64,000 nucleotides of DNA from Io17-Chloro-G2 sp963663135 (GTDB taxonomy: Bacteria; Chloroflexota; Dehalococcoidia; Lucifugimonadales; UBA3495): contig CAXXRM010000005.1 in the NCBI GenBank assembly GCA_963663135.2, forward strand, positions 1,674,001 to 1,738,000, read 5' to 3'. The notes below the pieces were generated by a model that was given only the letters and a program-made list of their open reading frames with translations, had not been told where the DNA came from and searched no databases. This document shows, piece by piece, positions 9,250 to 17,987 of this stretch. The position numbers and the translations under genes were made by a program. Within the stretch, counting starts at the first letter, position 1. The number at the start of each line of letters is the position of its first letter.

Positions 9250-9660
9250 TCAAATAATGGTCTCGCCGCTGATTGCGGCTTCGGCCCGGACCCGGTCGTC
9301 GGTGGTCAGTGCAATCATCGCATGGCCGCCGCCGCGGTTCAGGATGTGCATGCTCTGTATGTTGACTCCGGCCTGTTTCAGGTTTTCCGCCACCCTCGCC
9401 AGGGCGCCGGGTTCGTCCCGGAGTTGAACGACAAGGACCTCGTCGCCGACCGCCTTGTATCCGGCCTGGTTGAGCACGTAAAGCGCGTGGTCAGAATTGT
9501 CGGTGGTCAGCACGACCGTCCCCTGCTCGTTGTTTACTTCGGTGTTGATTGATTCGATGTTGATGCCCGCGCTGGCCAAAATGCCCGTTAGGTCCGCAAT
9601 TATGCCAACCTCGTCGTTCGCCATCACAACAATGCGGGTGATCCGGTTAATTCGGTCCAT
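9250..9660 (-). CDS. Tandem ACT-domain protein
   Basis: This 136-residue protein consists of two ACT domains. The first is RITRIVVMANDEVGIIADLT followed by ASAGINIESINTE. The second is VLVVQLRDEPGALARVAENL followed by AGVNIQSMHIL. ACT domains bind small ligands, usually amino acids, and regulate metabolism. Stand-alone double-ACT proteins act as allosteric sensors or subunits. It is encoded just downstream of histidine decarboxylase on the same strand, with 36 bp between them. That suggests one operon and raises the possibility that it senses histidine or histamine, which is an inference from position only. No catalytic domain is attached. Confidence 0.85.
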   Translation of the reverse strand: MDRINRITRIVVMANDEVGIIADLTGILASAGINIESINTEVNNEQGTVVLTTDNSDHALYVLNQAGYKAVGDEVLVVQLRDEPGALARVAENLKQAGVNIQSMHILNRGGGHAMIALTTDDRVRAEAAISGETII

Positions 9661-9696
9661 TTCGACTCCCTCGGCTCTTGGGGTTGGAACTCTCTC

Positions 9697-10827
9697 CTAG
9701 CAGGTGCAATCGGCGACGAGTTCGTCGATCTGCTCCCGGGTGACGTGGGGCATCGTGATGATGTGAGCAATCTGGCCCTCGTGGGCAATCTGCCACTTCT
9801 GGAAGACCTTCGGCGCCGGCCTGGGGAATACCACCGTAACCGAGTTCCGGTGGCGCCAGGCGGCTACACCGTGACGGTTGAATTGCCTCACCGCATATTC
9901 CGCCGTGTCCAGCATTCCAGACACCAGCTCACGGAAACCTTCGTCCCCATATTTCTCCAGGGCATACCACAGCATCAGGGGAGTCAGGCCGTTGCGGGAA
10001 CCGGAAAGGGTGGTGTCCTGGATTCCCACGTACTCAATGATGCGGCCGACCCGTTCCACGTTAGGCCAGCGGGTCAGAACCACGCCGCAGGGCAGCGGCG
10101 CGCCGATCAGCTTGTGGCCACTCACCGCGATGCTGTTTATACCACAGTCGAACCCATACGGCTGCGGCTCCTCCACGAAGGGCAAGATCATGCCGCTGAG
10201 GGCGGCGTCGGCATGAATGTAGCTGTCTGCGACATCCAGGTCCTTCAGGATTCCCCTGATCCGTTCAATGTCGTCGATGGCCCCGCGCATGGTCGTGCCG
10301 ATGTTCGCGATGATCACCGCCGGCAGGCGCTGGTTCACTTGGATCATGTCGTACAGTTCCTGGTAATCGATCTCCCCGTCTTCCTGGCGTTTGATCATGA
10401 CGTAGCGGGCGTTCAGCAGTCGCAGGTTCTTCAGGACGCTGTAATGGGTTTCCTCGGAGAAATAGAATATCCCGTTGGGGAACATTTCCCGCGCCAGGTA
10501 GAGCCCATACAGGTTGCTCTCGGTCCCGCCGGAGGTGACATAGCCCCAGGCCTCGTCCGGTTCCAGCCGCATAAGACGGGCAAATCGGGTGATCACCTCT
10601 CGTTCCATTTCGTGGGTGTTGCTCCAGTAATTGCTGTCATGGAATGGGTCTCCGACGTTGTTCAGCGAGTATTTGAGAAAGGGAAGCAGCGGTGAGTAAT
10701 CGAAGTTCTGATTGGTGGGATAGCCGATCTGTTGATTTGAGGCGGACTGAATTTCGGTTAAAAGACGGTCAAGTCTTTCTTGAGTTTCCGTTTGCAGCCG
10801 TTTGGCTGAAGTCCTGATGTCGGCCAT
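9697..10827 (-). CDS. hdc: Histidine decarboxylase, PLP-dependent (group II)
   Basis: This 376-residue protein matches the size and motif order of the Morganella/Klebsiella-type PLP histidine decarboxylase, which converts histidine to histamine and CO2. Visible blocks are the N-terminal QQIGYPTNQNFDYSPLLPF, the phosphate-binding-type GYVTSGGTESNLYGLYLARE, YFSEETHYSVLK with the His that stacks on PLP, HADAALSGMI with the pyridine-binding Asp, and the Schiff-base lysine in AVSGHKLIGAPLPCGVVL. The last block is distinctive for this subgroup. The start at ATG 10827 follows AGAGGA. A longer upstream frame is open but lacks family sequence. It forms an apparent operon with the ACT protein. Confidence 0.88.
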   Translation of the reverse strand: MADIRTSAKRLQTETQERLDRLLTEIQSASNQQIGYPTNQNFDYSPLLPFLKYSLNNVGDPFHDSNYWSNTHEMEREVITRFARLMRLEPDEAWGYVTSGGTESNLYGLYLAREMFPNGIFYFSEETHYSVLKNLRLLNARYVMIKRQEDGEIDYQELYDMIQVNQRLPAVIIANIGTTMRGAIDDIERIRGILKDLDVADSYIHADAALSGMILPFVEEPQPYGFDCGINSIAVSGHKLIGAPLPCGVVLTRWPNVERVGRIIEYVGIQDTTLSGSRNGLTPLMLWYALEKYGDEGFRELVSGMLDTAEYAVRQFNRHGVAAWRHRNSVTVVFPRPAPKVFQKWQIAHEGQIAHIITMPHVTREQIDELVADCTC

Positions 10828-11500
10828 AACCGGTCCTCTCTTTCCTCTGCCGCGGCGTTGGGCGGGACAGATTAGTACCCATAGCAAGTGAATGATAATC
10901 CAGCGATCAGAAGGGCAGCAAATTTTGCACGGTCCGGCGGCATGCTTTTCATTGGGATATCCATTCGCCGGATGGCCAGGACATTGGGAATCCATAGAGA
11001 CACGGTCACGAGATACACTGACGCTGAGAGTCCGCCGACGTGTCGGTCCCCGATCGCATCCACAGTGTCCCCGCCAGATACCATCGCAGACCAAACGGGT
11101 GGCATTTCTGCCGGACAGTTAGACGGACATTCATCCTGAACAGCGACAGCCGCAATGTTGACACTGCCCATCCCTGTGGGTAGTCTACCCTCACCCAAGG
11201 AACTCACACCACCTCGGAGCCCCGGGTGTTCTAGACCTCAAGACTGCCCCGTCATCGCTGACGGCCTGCGCTTCTGTTCTCTGGCGAAACACACTTCTCC
11301 ACTGCCCTACTTGGCATATTGTCTATCCTCTTAAATTATTCCGATAGCTGAACGTTCCTAACAACAGACTCCCCCAATCCCGAGAATCGCAACGGAGACC
11401 TACCCCTTGCGGTAGGACATCCAAAAAATAAATCACCCCCACGGATGACCTGAGAAGCAAGGAACCCCAAAAACTAAACAAACGATAAGGAGCAAGGCAG
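10828..11500. other. Gene-free interval upstream of hdc and of the 11.5-kb operon
   Basis: Divergent promoter region between the hdc operon and the plus-strand accessory genes. Open frames on both strands look like chance. AT-rich stretches occur near 11315-11355 and 11420-11490, the latter ending in the AAGGAG of the next gene. Confidence 0.4.
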
Positions 11501-11899
11501 ATGGACCTCGATGATATCGAAATCCAGACCGTCGAGGTCGTGAGGACCCCCGATGGAAGCCGGATATGCCGGATATACTACGTCAAAAAACCCCTAGCCC
11601 AGCAGGATCCGGCCAAAAGGGCCAAGGTGCAGTTTGTCGACAACACCCCATCCCGAAACCCAGTCCAAGCCTCATTCCAAGAGCCCCTAGCAACACCCCT
11701 CCAATCGATGGCCCAGGCCCTGCTCCGGACGCGAAAAGCCTGGGAAGCAAGACCCAGCAAACCCAGAAAGCCCTTGTTGGCCACCATATGGAATGCCTGG
11801 CGAAATGCCAGCGCAGGGGTGAAAGCCCTGACGGTAGGGGCCTGCGCGGCGATCCTCCTTCAGATGCTTTTTCTCATCATAAGACTCGGTAGTGACTAG
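11501..11899 (+). CDS. Hypothetical protein, C-terminal membrane anchor
   Basis: A 132-residue protein of no family I know. The N-terminal 60 residues are strand-rich (IEIQTVEVVRTPDG, CRIYYVKKPL). The middle is basic and Pro-rich, and residues about 108-127 (ALTVGACAAILLQMLFLII) form one membrane span, so it is a tail-anchored protein with its N-terminus probably cytoplasmic. The ATG follows AAGGAGCAAGGCAG. It is first in a run of plus-strand genes; the next begins 24 bp after its stop, which suggests co-transcription. Its bias toward GGAC/ACCC codons resembles the other genes of 11.5-15 kb and 25-30 kb. Confidence 0.55.
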   Translation: MDLDDIEIQTVEVVRTPDGSRICRIYYVKKPLAQQDPAKRAKVQFVDNTPSRNPVQASFQEPLATPLQSMAQALLRTRKAWEARPSKPRKPLLATIWNAWRNASAGVKALTVGACAAILLQMLFLIIRLGSD

Positions 11900-11923
11900 A
11901 CAGCCGTCGTAGGAAAGGAAGAA

Positions 11924-12664
11924 ATGAAATACGTAATGATTGCGGTGGCCTCGTTCCTCGCAGTTGGTCTGATCACGGAGCAATTGGTCAACGTAATCGT
12001 CGAAAAGGTAAAGGAGAACGAACCCCAGGTCTCGTCCCAAGCCCGGTTCGTCGAGGCCCAGAGAAGCGGGAACACCATAGACGCCCCATCCCAGGCGCAG
12101 CCTGCATCCAATACACAGCACGAGTACACCAGGTTACAGAAGTCCGACTGCACGGCGGAAACCATCGCCAAGGCCCACCCGCACATGATCGGAAAGGTCA
12201 TAGACGTCATCGACGGAGATACCATTGTAGTTACAGTCGAAGGCGCCTTTATCGAGGTCAGGCTCTGGGGCGTAGACGCCCCCGAGAAAGAGCAACCTGA
12301 TGGACAAAAGTCCTGGCAGGCCCTGATCAACCACGCTCCACTCAACACCAAGATATACCTTTACCCCATGGACATGGACATGTACGGCCACATGGTAGCC
12401 AACATTGGATACGCCGGCGAGTTCGCGGTGAATTTCACCATGGCCGCACAGGGCATGGCCTACCACGTCAATGACTTCTCATCAGCGGGTAACCGGTGTT
12501 TGGCCGAGGCCCAGAAGATAGCCCGGAACAGCCTGATGGGAGTATGGAGACAAGGAGAGAACGGCGGAGAGAGACCGTGGCACTACCGCCAGAGGATAAC
12601 CGAACAGAACCAACAGGAACAAGAACAGGAAAAAGAGGAGCCCACGGTAACCGATTTTAACTAG
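11924..12664 (+). CDS. Membrane-anchored thermonuclease-like (SNase) protein
   Basis: An N-terminal span (VMIAVASFLAVGLITEQLV) is followed by a linker and a staphylococcal-nuclease OB-fold at about residues 85-215: VIDVIDGDTIVVTVEGAFIEVRLWGVDAPEKEQ. The Asp of DGDT and the Arg and Glu of VRLWGVDAPE match nuclease Asp21, Arg35 and Glu43. The third catalytic position, usually 'D.YGR', reads DMYGHMVA, so the Arg87 equivalent is His. The protein may therefore be weak or serve only in binding. The later VNFTMAAQGMAYHV and AEAQKIARNSLMGVW blocks are typical. The tail is Gln/Glu-rich. Topology suggests an extracytoplasmic domain. It follows the tail-anchored gene by 24 bp. Confidence 0.8.
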   Translation: MKYVMIAVASFLAVGLITEQLVNVIVEKVKENEPQVSSQARFVEAQRSGNTIDAPSQAQPASNTQHEYTRLQKSDCTAETIAKAHPHMIGKVIDVIDGDTIVVTVEGAFIEVRLWGVDAPEKEQPDGQKSWQALINHAPLNTKIYLYPMDMDMYGHMVANIGYAGEFAVNFTMAAQGMAYHVNDFSSAGNRCLAEAQKIARNSLMGVWRQGENGGERPWHYRQRITEQNQQEQEQEKEEPTVTDFN

Positions 12665-12689
12665 AGGGAACCGACAATTGCTAACCCCA

Positions 12690-13250
12690 GATGGCCGAGG
12701 CAACCGAGTACAGGGCCGATGGAGAGTAGAGGCTCCTGCGGTCATGCCGGGTATCGAATCTGCGCCAATGCTTCAGTTGGTTAAATACCCGTTCGACCAG
12801 GTTGCGTTACCGATTCGGCTCCCTGTCGAATTCCCAGGGGTCCCTGGGGTTGGACTTGGGCGATATCATGGCTATGGTGCCCTGTGGCCAAACATACGCT
12901 AGCATCCTGTTGCTCTCATACGATTGGTCTGTGATCACACAACCAGCCTCGATTCCGCTCATCAAGAGCATGGCCTGGGGATGGTCCTTCAGAACCACTG
13001 CCAACCCTACTTCGGCAAAGCGCTGCTTGACCCGGTACACTGTGCCGAGGGCCAAATCCATGGATTCAGCCGCTTGGGGACCCGGCCAATCGTCGTCGAT
13101 CTTGAGGCGAATCCGGGCCCTGGTGGTGACTCTGACCAGATGTTTCCGAACCCGACTTAGACGCTGGAGTTCATCCCGCTGTTCCACTGCCATACGCACT
13201 AAATTCTTGGCCCTGACCATCACTGCCACTTCATCAAAGAACACTCCCAA
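12690..13250 (-). pseudogene. Chimeric transposase remnant (IS630-type front, IS5-type rear)
   Basis: From 13250 to about 12974 the minus frame reads as an IS630-type winged helix-turn-helix: VTTRARIRLKIDDDWPGPQA, then LALGTVYRVKQRFAEVGLAV. It then switches to IS5-family C-terminal sequence, CVITDQSYESNRMLAYVWPQ and NPRDPWEFDREPNR, a stop, then RNLVERVFNQLKHWRRFDTR in the same frame. The catalytic Glu-containing helix of IS5 is thus behind an in-frame stop. Two different IS relics have been joined, probably by insertion or deletion between elements. Neither is functional. Confidence 0.7.
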
Positions 13251-13434
13251 CCAAGTAGAATAGCCTGAGTGTTCTTTTCCTTAGATAGATGCAAGCCAGA
13301 TAGATGCAAGCCAAGTTCGCGGAGTCCGAACGGTCTGGCCAGAAAGCCATCGGCCGGGTGTCACGCCACGCCAAGCAGGCGAATTCCAGTCTTATAAGGC
13401 ATGGTAGTACGTGGAATGCTTTCCAACACCCACA

Positions 13435-13505
13435 ATTGCATCAATAATCGACGTCAAGACAACGATGTCTTGCGAAGAATTGGGGTTCCCGGCCACATTT
13501 CTAAG
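13435..13505 (+). repeat. 71-bp repeat, related copy at 33429-33499
   Basis: The two 71-base stretches align without gaps. Both translate in one frame to a similar peptide (SII.VK.T.S..E.GFP..FL), suggesting relics of the same small coding sequence. Each lies in an intergenic region of accessory DNA. Confidence 0.4.
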
Positions 13506-13585
13506 TTCTATCCAGAGTTTCGTCGTCATATACAAACACATAAACCAAAGGCAGCAGCCTAAAGAGGAACCGCACAGAGAGGTAA

Positions 13586-14452
13586 ATGATGATCAAGTAC
13601 ATACTGACGGGACTAGCCGTAGTGACCATAATCGGCATAGCCTGGCCCCTGGCGTCGAACGTGTTCGGCGGCGGGCCCAACGAGGCCACCAAGCTGGTGG
13701 AGGCCACCGAGAGGACCAATAAAAAGGCTGAGAGTCTTAACGATTCATTCACCGACGTCATACCCCCGGCGCCCAGACCGGCTGTCCCGGCAGGGTCCCT
13801 CGGCAAGTCGCCCCCTTCTGCCGGCGAGCTACGGGACGGACTGGCCGGGCAGGATACAACTCCTGACGGCGTTGCCGAAGGTCCCGAACCGTCCCCAACC
13901 CCGGACAAGTACGCCCCCTACGAGCAACCCACCGAGCACGCGGTGAGAGACGCCATCGAGTACCTGAACAAACTCCAGACAGAACTGGAGCCCACCCAGA
14001 CCCAGTACATCATGGCCGTGGAGCAACTCCAGAGAGCCTGGGCTCCCCGTTACGAGAGAGCCGTGGACGAATACAAAAGGTTCGCCTACCGGATAGACCA
14101 CGCCGACGCAATGGCCCAGGACTATTTCAATGTACAGGAACGGCTGACCGCACAGATCGTCAATCAGGACGACCGGAACCGGGCCGAAGAAATCGACATC
14201 AGGGAGCGTCAGGTCTACAACGACTGGCGCGGCCAGGCGTACAAGACCTTGGGGCAGGCCCAGCTCATCATGTACGACCTGAACGACATGAACGTCATCA
14301 TCACCAAGCAGAGGCTTTCTGCCCACTTCGCGGCCCTCTACGAGGACTTTCAGACCATACCCCCGGCTATATCGCTCCTACACGAGGAACTCGCGCGGTT
14401 CCGTGAGGAATCGGACCGCATCCAGCAGACCTTCGGAGTCACAACCAAGTAA
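13586..14452 (+). CDS. Hypothetical membrane-anchored coiled-coil protein
   Basis: This 288-residue protein is unknown to me. Residues 4-27 (KYILTGLAVVTIIGIAWPLA) form a signal anchor. Residues 55-110 are Pro/Gly-rich and disordered (PPAPRPAVPAGSLG, EGPEPSPTPDKY). From about residue 115 the chain is a long helical, charged region with coiled-coil character (AIEYLNKLQTELEPT, RAVDEYKRFAYRID, ARFREESDRIQQTF). The ATG follows AGAGAGGTAA, the same ribosome-binding arrangement as the gene at 29345. The next gene starts 16 bp after its stop, so the two are probably co-transcribed. A scaffold or envelope-spanning role is plausible from topology only. Confidence 0.6.
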   Translation: MMIKYILTGLAVVTIIGIAWPLASNVFGGGPNEATKLVEATERTNKKAESLNDSFTDVIPPAPRPAVPAGSLGKSPPSAGELRDGLAGQDTTPDGVAEGPEPSPTPDKYAPYEQPTEHAVRDAIEYLNKLQTELEPTQTQYIMAVEQLQRAWAPRYERAVDEYKRFAYRIDHADAMAQDYFNVQERLTAQIVNQDDRNRAEEIDIRERQVYNDWRGQAYKTLGQAQLIMYDLNDMNVIITKQRLSAHFAALYEDFQTIPPAISLLHEELARFREESDRIQQTFGVTTK

Positions 14453-14467
14453 ATCAGAGATAGAACC

Positions 14468-15004
14468 ATGCTCCAGAGAACCCAGGTCCTGAAAGCGAGA
14501 TATCCAATGATCGACCAAATCCTGAAACTGAAGGAACGGATACTGGCCGGGGACCCCTCATTCAACAACGAGACCATGATCAGAACGCTGATAGCCATAG
14601 GGGCGCTGGCCAGCATGTTCTTGCCCTGGGCGGTCCTTGACGGAAAGGACTCGTCGCTCAGCGGCTCAGAACTCCTGGCCTACGCATTCACCAGTCCCGA
14701 GCGAGGGGCCATGTTCCGGACTTCATTTCTGGGCGCCTTGGGACTCCTTTTCATTCCCCTGACAGTAACGGTTGCAACCATCATAGCGTTCTTCAAGACG
14801 GTGACCAAACAGGCGTCCACCGCGGCCAACCTCATCGGATGCCTGCTGCCGATAATCATGATAATGGTGACCGGAAGCATCACCTCAAGCGACCGGCCCG
14901 ACCTGTTGGGAGTAAGGATCCCAGAGTGGGGCATTGCAATGATGATCTCCTGCCACGCAGTCCTACTCGTCCATGGCCTCATCCAGGAAAACGACCGAAG
15001 GTAG
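14468..15004 (+). CDS. Hypothetical four-span membrane protein
   Basis: A 178-residue protein with a hydrophilic N-terminus of about 40 residues and four predicted membrane spans: TLIAIGALASMFLPWAVL, GALGLLFIPLTVTVATIIAF, LIGCLLPIIMIMVTG and IAMMISCHAVLLVHGLI. No transport or enzyme motif is visible. It starts 16 bp after the coiled-coil membrane-anchored gene and shares its codon style, so the pair may act together at the membrane. The start is the ATG at 14468. A weaker alternative ATG at 14507 would shorten the soluble N-terminus. Confidence 0.6.
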   Translation: MLQRTQVLKARYPMIDQILKLKERILAGDPSFNNETMIRTLIAIGALASMFLPWAVLDGKDSSLSGSELLAYAFTSPERGAMFRTSFLGALGLLFIPLTVTVATIIAFFKTVTKQASTAANLIGCLLPIIMIMVTGSITSSDRPDLLGVRIPEWGIAMMISCHAVLLVHGLIQENDRR

Positions 15005-15316
15005 AGGTCCGACAAAAGCAATGGAACTGAACAAACCAACGGTCCGAAACACTGGAGCCGCGTCCACATAGAGGGTGACCCATATCCTCCCAGCCAGCCC
15101 GAAATTCATCAGAGACTACACCGCCGAAAGTTGACCGTAGGCAACCTGATTCTCTGAGATGTCGCTGAGGGAACCCCTGATTCCCGCCCGCCACGTGAAA
15201 CACGTCAGAGAGGCGCCAGGGGGTGTCTGAGCCGAGCGTCAACAGGGGACTCGCGGGACATCCTCGGTCAACGCAGGAGTACGGGCCGGTGACTTGAGAT
15301 GACCTGCGGTCCCTGA

Positions 15317-15474
15317 CCAATGACATCGTGGCGCTGTCCACTCGGTTCGGCCAGTACGGGTATCCGCGGAGCACCTCAATGATATGGCGCAGCGGCTGGG
15401 TAGTGGACCACGAGCAGGTGGAGCGGATCTGGCGGCGGGAGAGGCTAAAGATGCCGGTCAGGCAACCCAACTAA
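15317..15474 (+). pseudogene. IS3-family transposase (OrfB) fragment
   Basis: About 50 codons read RFGQYGYPRSTSMIWRSGW, then VDHEQVERIWRRERLKMP and a stop. This matches the 'YGYRRI...L...GW.VNHKRVERIWR.EGLKVP' HTH_21 segment of IS3-type transposases. The DDE core is absent. The fragment ends at the solo IS630-like end at 15474. Confidence 0.7.
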
Positions 15475-15499
15475 ACCAAATCCAGGGTGGGATATGCAT
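15474..15499. repeat. Solo IS630-type terminal repeat
   Basis: Begins AACCAAATCCAGGGTGGGAT after a TA and closely matches the terminal inverted repeats of the IS630 element at 19755-20981. No second end in proper inverted orientation is evident nearby, so it is an orphan end. Confidence 0.55.
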
Positions 15500-15649
15500 T
15501 TAAGGGGCGTCAGGAATAGGGTTGCAGTCTCGCATTAGCCATTCGGCTGGCTACAGTAATCTTGGCGACCTCTACACATGAAAGCCACCACCGCTATGAG
15601 CCACCTTGGTGACCTAACCCCAGAAACCATAACGCGGATCATCATCCTA

Positions 15650-15772
15650 GTAGTCCGAAATCTTTGTAATGAGGAGTAACCGAGATTGGCGCGATCACCC
15701 CGCGATACTTGGGCAATGTTGCTCTCCACCAAAACGCCTACTCTTCATACCATCATCTCAACGCTGTTGGAC
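15650..15772 (+). repeat. ~123-bp repeat, inverted copy at 18561-18683
   Basis: Begins GTAGTCCGAAATCTTTG and stays alignable for about 120 bases, including TTGGGCAATGTTGCTC (copy B has TTGGGTAATGTTGCTC). The two copies face each other across the deaminase/MFS/UDG-like segment. No transposase is attached. Confidence 0.6.
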
Positions 15773-15892
15773 CACTGGCCGTTATGTCCACTAATTTAGC
15801 GCGGCCAGCGTGAACGCACAACGCCCATGCGCAGGGCCTGTTCATTTCCCAGTTTGGATTACATGGGTCCCGTCTTACCCTCGAAAGCGGGA

Positions 15893-15924
15893 ATCGTCAT
15901 TCCCACGCAGGTGGGAATGACGAT
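15893..15924. repeat. Perfect 14-bp palindromic hairpin (REP-like)
   Basis: ATCGTCATTCCCAC at 15893-15906 pairs perfectly with GTGGGAATGACGAT at 15911-15924 around GCAG. This 'GGGAATGACGAT' form is a very common dispersed extragenic palindrome in environmental genomes. Confidence 0.7.
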
Positions 15925-16157
15925 AGAGTGATAAGGCTTTGCGCCCGTAATTGTTCAGACTCAAGGGGGTTCGAAGGTCTGAGGTTCGAAAACCGGGGGC
16001 GAATTCCCGTTTGGGAGGCTCAGGCTGACGGCAATCAAACGGCTTTCGACCAATTCGACCCACCAAATCTGAACTTTTACTTGCGCCCAAGGGGTTTGCG
16101 TTTTCCAACAGGCTGTGCCGCCGCTATAATCCAACGATTCCGGGAGTGGAGGCCGTT

Positions 16158-16601
16158 ATGTCATTGGACCATGAACACTTTATGAGGCTGGCCATCGAGG
16201 AAGGCATCAAGGGGCGCGCGGAAGGCAATTCCGCCGTAGGCACAGTGATTGTTCGCGGCGATATAGTAGTCGCGGTTGGCAGGAACCTCGTCACCTCAAC
16301 AAACGACCCCACGGCCCACGCCGAGACCGTCGCACTGCGCGAAGCCGGAGCCGCGTTGCAGTCCCCGGACCTATCCGATTGTACCCTGTATACATCATTT
16401 CAACCGTGCCCCATGTGTTGCGGCGCGATCATGGTGAGCGGCATCGCCACGCTGGTTATGGGAGGCAGGCCCGGCCCCGAAACCAACCAGTACGGCCCCT
16501 ACACGCCTGAACAACTATTGGAGGACACGGGATGGGGCGACCGAGTGGAGGTGATTACGGGTATCCTGGTGGAAGAGTGCGAGCGGATTCGGTATGAGTG
16601 A
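16158..16601 (+). CDS. Nucleoside/nucleobase deaminase (cytidine deaminase-like fold)
   Basis: A 147-residue zinc deaminase. The zinc- and proton-transfer motif is THAET (HAE at about residue 55) and the two zinc cysteines lie in PCPMCCGAIM. The N-terminal HEHFMRLAIEEGIKGRAEGN and GTVIVRGDIVVAVGRN are typical of the guanine deaminase/TadA-like group. It probably hydrolyses an exocyclic amino group of a free base or nucleoside. Which substrate cannot be told from this. It is unlikely to be the essential TadA because the usual N-terminal and helix-5 sequence is different. The start at ATG 16158 is preceded by GTGGAGG at ideal spacing; an in-frame GTG at 16146 is less likely. Confidence 0.8.
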   Translation: MSLDHEHFMRLAIEEGIKGRAEGNSAVGTVIVRGDIVVAVGRNLVTSTNDPTAHAETVALREAGAALQSPDLSDCTLYTSFQPCPMCCGAIMVSGIATLVMGGRPGPETNQYGPYTPEQLLEDTGWGDRVEVITGILVEECERIRYE

Positions 16602-16666
16602 GATGGACAAAGGACCTGATTTTGGTCCCTGACCCAGGGTGCGCCGGGTAGCCGTGCTGGGACCCA

Positions 16667-17987
16667 TTGCCGGTTGGCGACTCAACCCCCCCCTTCTACT
16701 ACGGTTGGTTGGCCCTTGGTATTACGGCCTTGGGCACGTTTGTCTCAACCTCGGTTGGCGGGCTGGTGCTGGGAGGCACCCAGAGCTCCATCCTTGAAGA
16801 GATGCGGTGGCGGCGCAGCACCATCGGCCTTGCCGTGACGGTGGGAGTCTGGTGCTCGGAGCTGATATCGCCAGTGGTGGGCAGTCTCTCCGACCGCTAC
16901 GGCGCAAGGTGGTTGATGCCCTTCGGAGCGGCCTGTCTGGGTATCTCCCTTTACTTCATTTCAAAGGTCGGCGCCGTCTGGCAGTTTTACCTGATCGTAA
17001 TCATCGGGCGGGCCGTCAGCCAACCCATCCTGACCGGCGTTGTGCCGCGGGCCATTGCGGTGAACTTTTTTCGCCGCCGGCGGAACTTCGCCCTGTCTCT
17101 GGCCGGCATTTCCAGGCCCATCAGCGCGGCGCTCAACATTCAGCTCATTTCCCTTGTCGTCCTCGCCTACGGCTGGAGGATAGCATTTCGATTCCTTGGG
17201 TTTGCCAGTCTTGCTTTGCCAGTCGTATTCTTTCTATTCATCCGGCGGCGGCCCGAGGATATCGGACCACTGCCTGATGGGGCCCAGCCATCCGCCAGCG
17301 GTCCCGCCGAAGCGTCCCGTGCCGCCAAAGCTTCCGTACCGTCCACCGGCAACGGCGTCGTTTACACTGACGGCTAGGAGATAAGCTGGACAACCCGCGA
17401 ACCGCTGCACACCCGTGCCTTCTGGATGTTGGCTATAGCGGCGCTGCTGGGGGGTTATGGGCAGTTCAGGACTGGCCTTCAACATGGTGCCTTACTTCCG
17501 GGAGGTATCGGGGCTGTCTACGGCCTTGGCCGCCGGAGTCTTGAGCCTCAGCACTTTCCTGTCCTTGGCCAACCTGGGTTGGGCGTTTCTGGCCGACAGG
17601 TTTACGCCCAAGTGGTGCTTGGCGGCGGCGATGTTCGCTGCCGCCGTGTCGGTCGTTTACCTGACGGAGGTCGACTCCGTGCGTTCCGCCTACGTTTTCG
17701 GCGTGGTATGGGGAATAGCCGTCGGCGCTCCGGACGTTCTGGTGTACATGGTGTTGGCCGACTACTTTGGCAAGGTTTCGTATGCCACCATCGTCGGGAC
17801 GTTCAGGACCTTCGAGGCCGCGGGACTTGGAATCGGACACAGTATTGGGGCGGTCATTTACGACGTAACCGGCAGCTACAGTGCTTTGATCGGCCTGCTG
17901 ATGGCGTTGTACTTGCTCACTACCCTGTTGATCGTGCTGTGCCGGCCGCCGCCGGCCATCCCGTTGCCGAATACAACGGTCTGCTAG
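16667..17987 (+). pseudogene. Major facilitator superfamily transporter, stop plus frameshift
   Basis: The first part (FYYGWLALGITALGTFVSTS, SDRYGARWLMPFGAACLG, six spans, then RRRPEDIGPLPDG) is the N-terminal half of an MFS carrier of the oxalate/monocarboxylate-type group. The frame has TAG at 17375-17377 in the central loop, where GAG is likely. It continues as EISWTTREPLHTRAFWMLAI. Near 17457 a one-base change moves it to another frame, GSSGLAFNMVPYFREVSGLS, which completes spans 7-12 and ends at 17987. Both lesions fall in an otherwise intact ~440-residue protein, so decay is recent or the lesions are sequencing errors. The poly-C run at 16687-16694 near the start is another weak spot. 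Confidence 0.75.

Noticed and set aside
9697..11094. Longer N-terminal form of histidine decarboxylase
   Set aside because: The first 89 residues are Cys/Arg-rich, unlike the family; ATG 10827 has an AGAGGA site and the normal enzyme length.
15893..15924. Palindrome as a transcription terminator
   Set aside because: It has no T run on either side and matches a very common dispersed extragenic palindrome.
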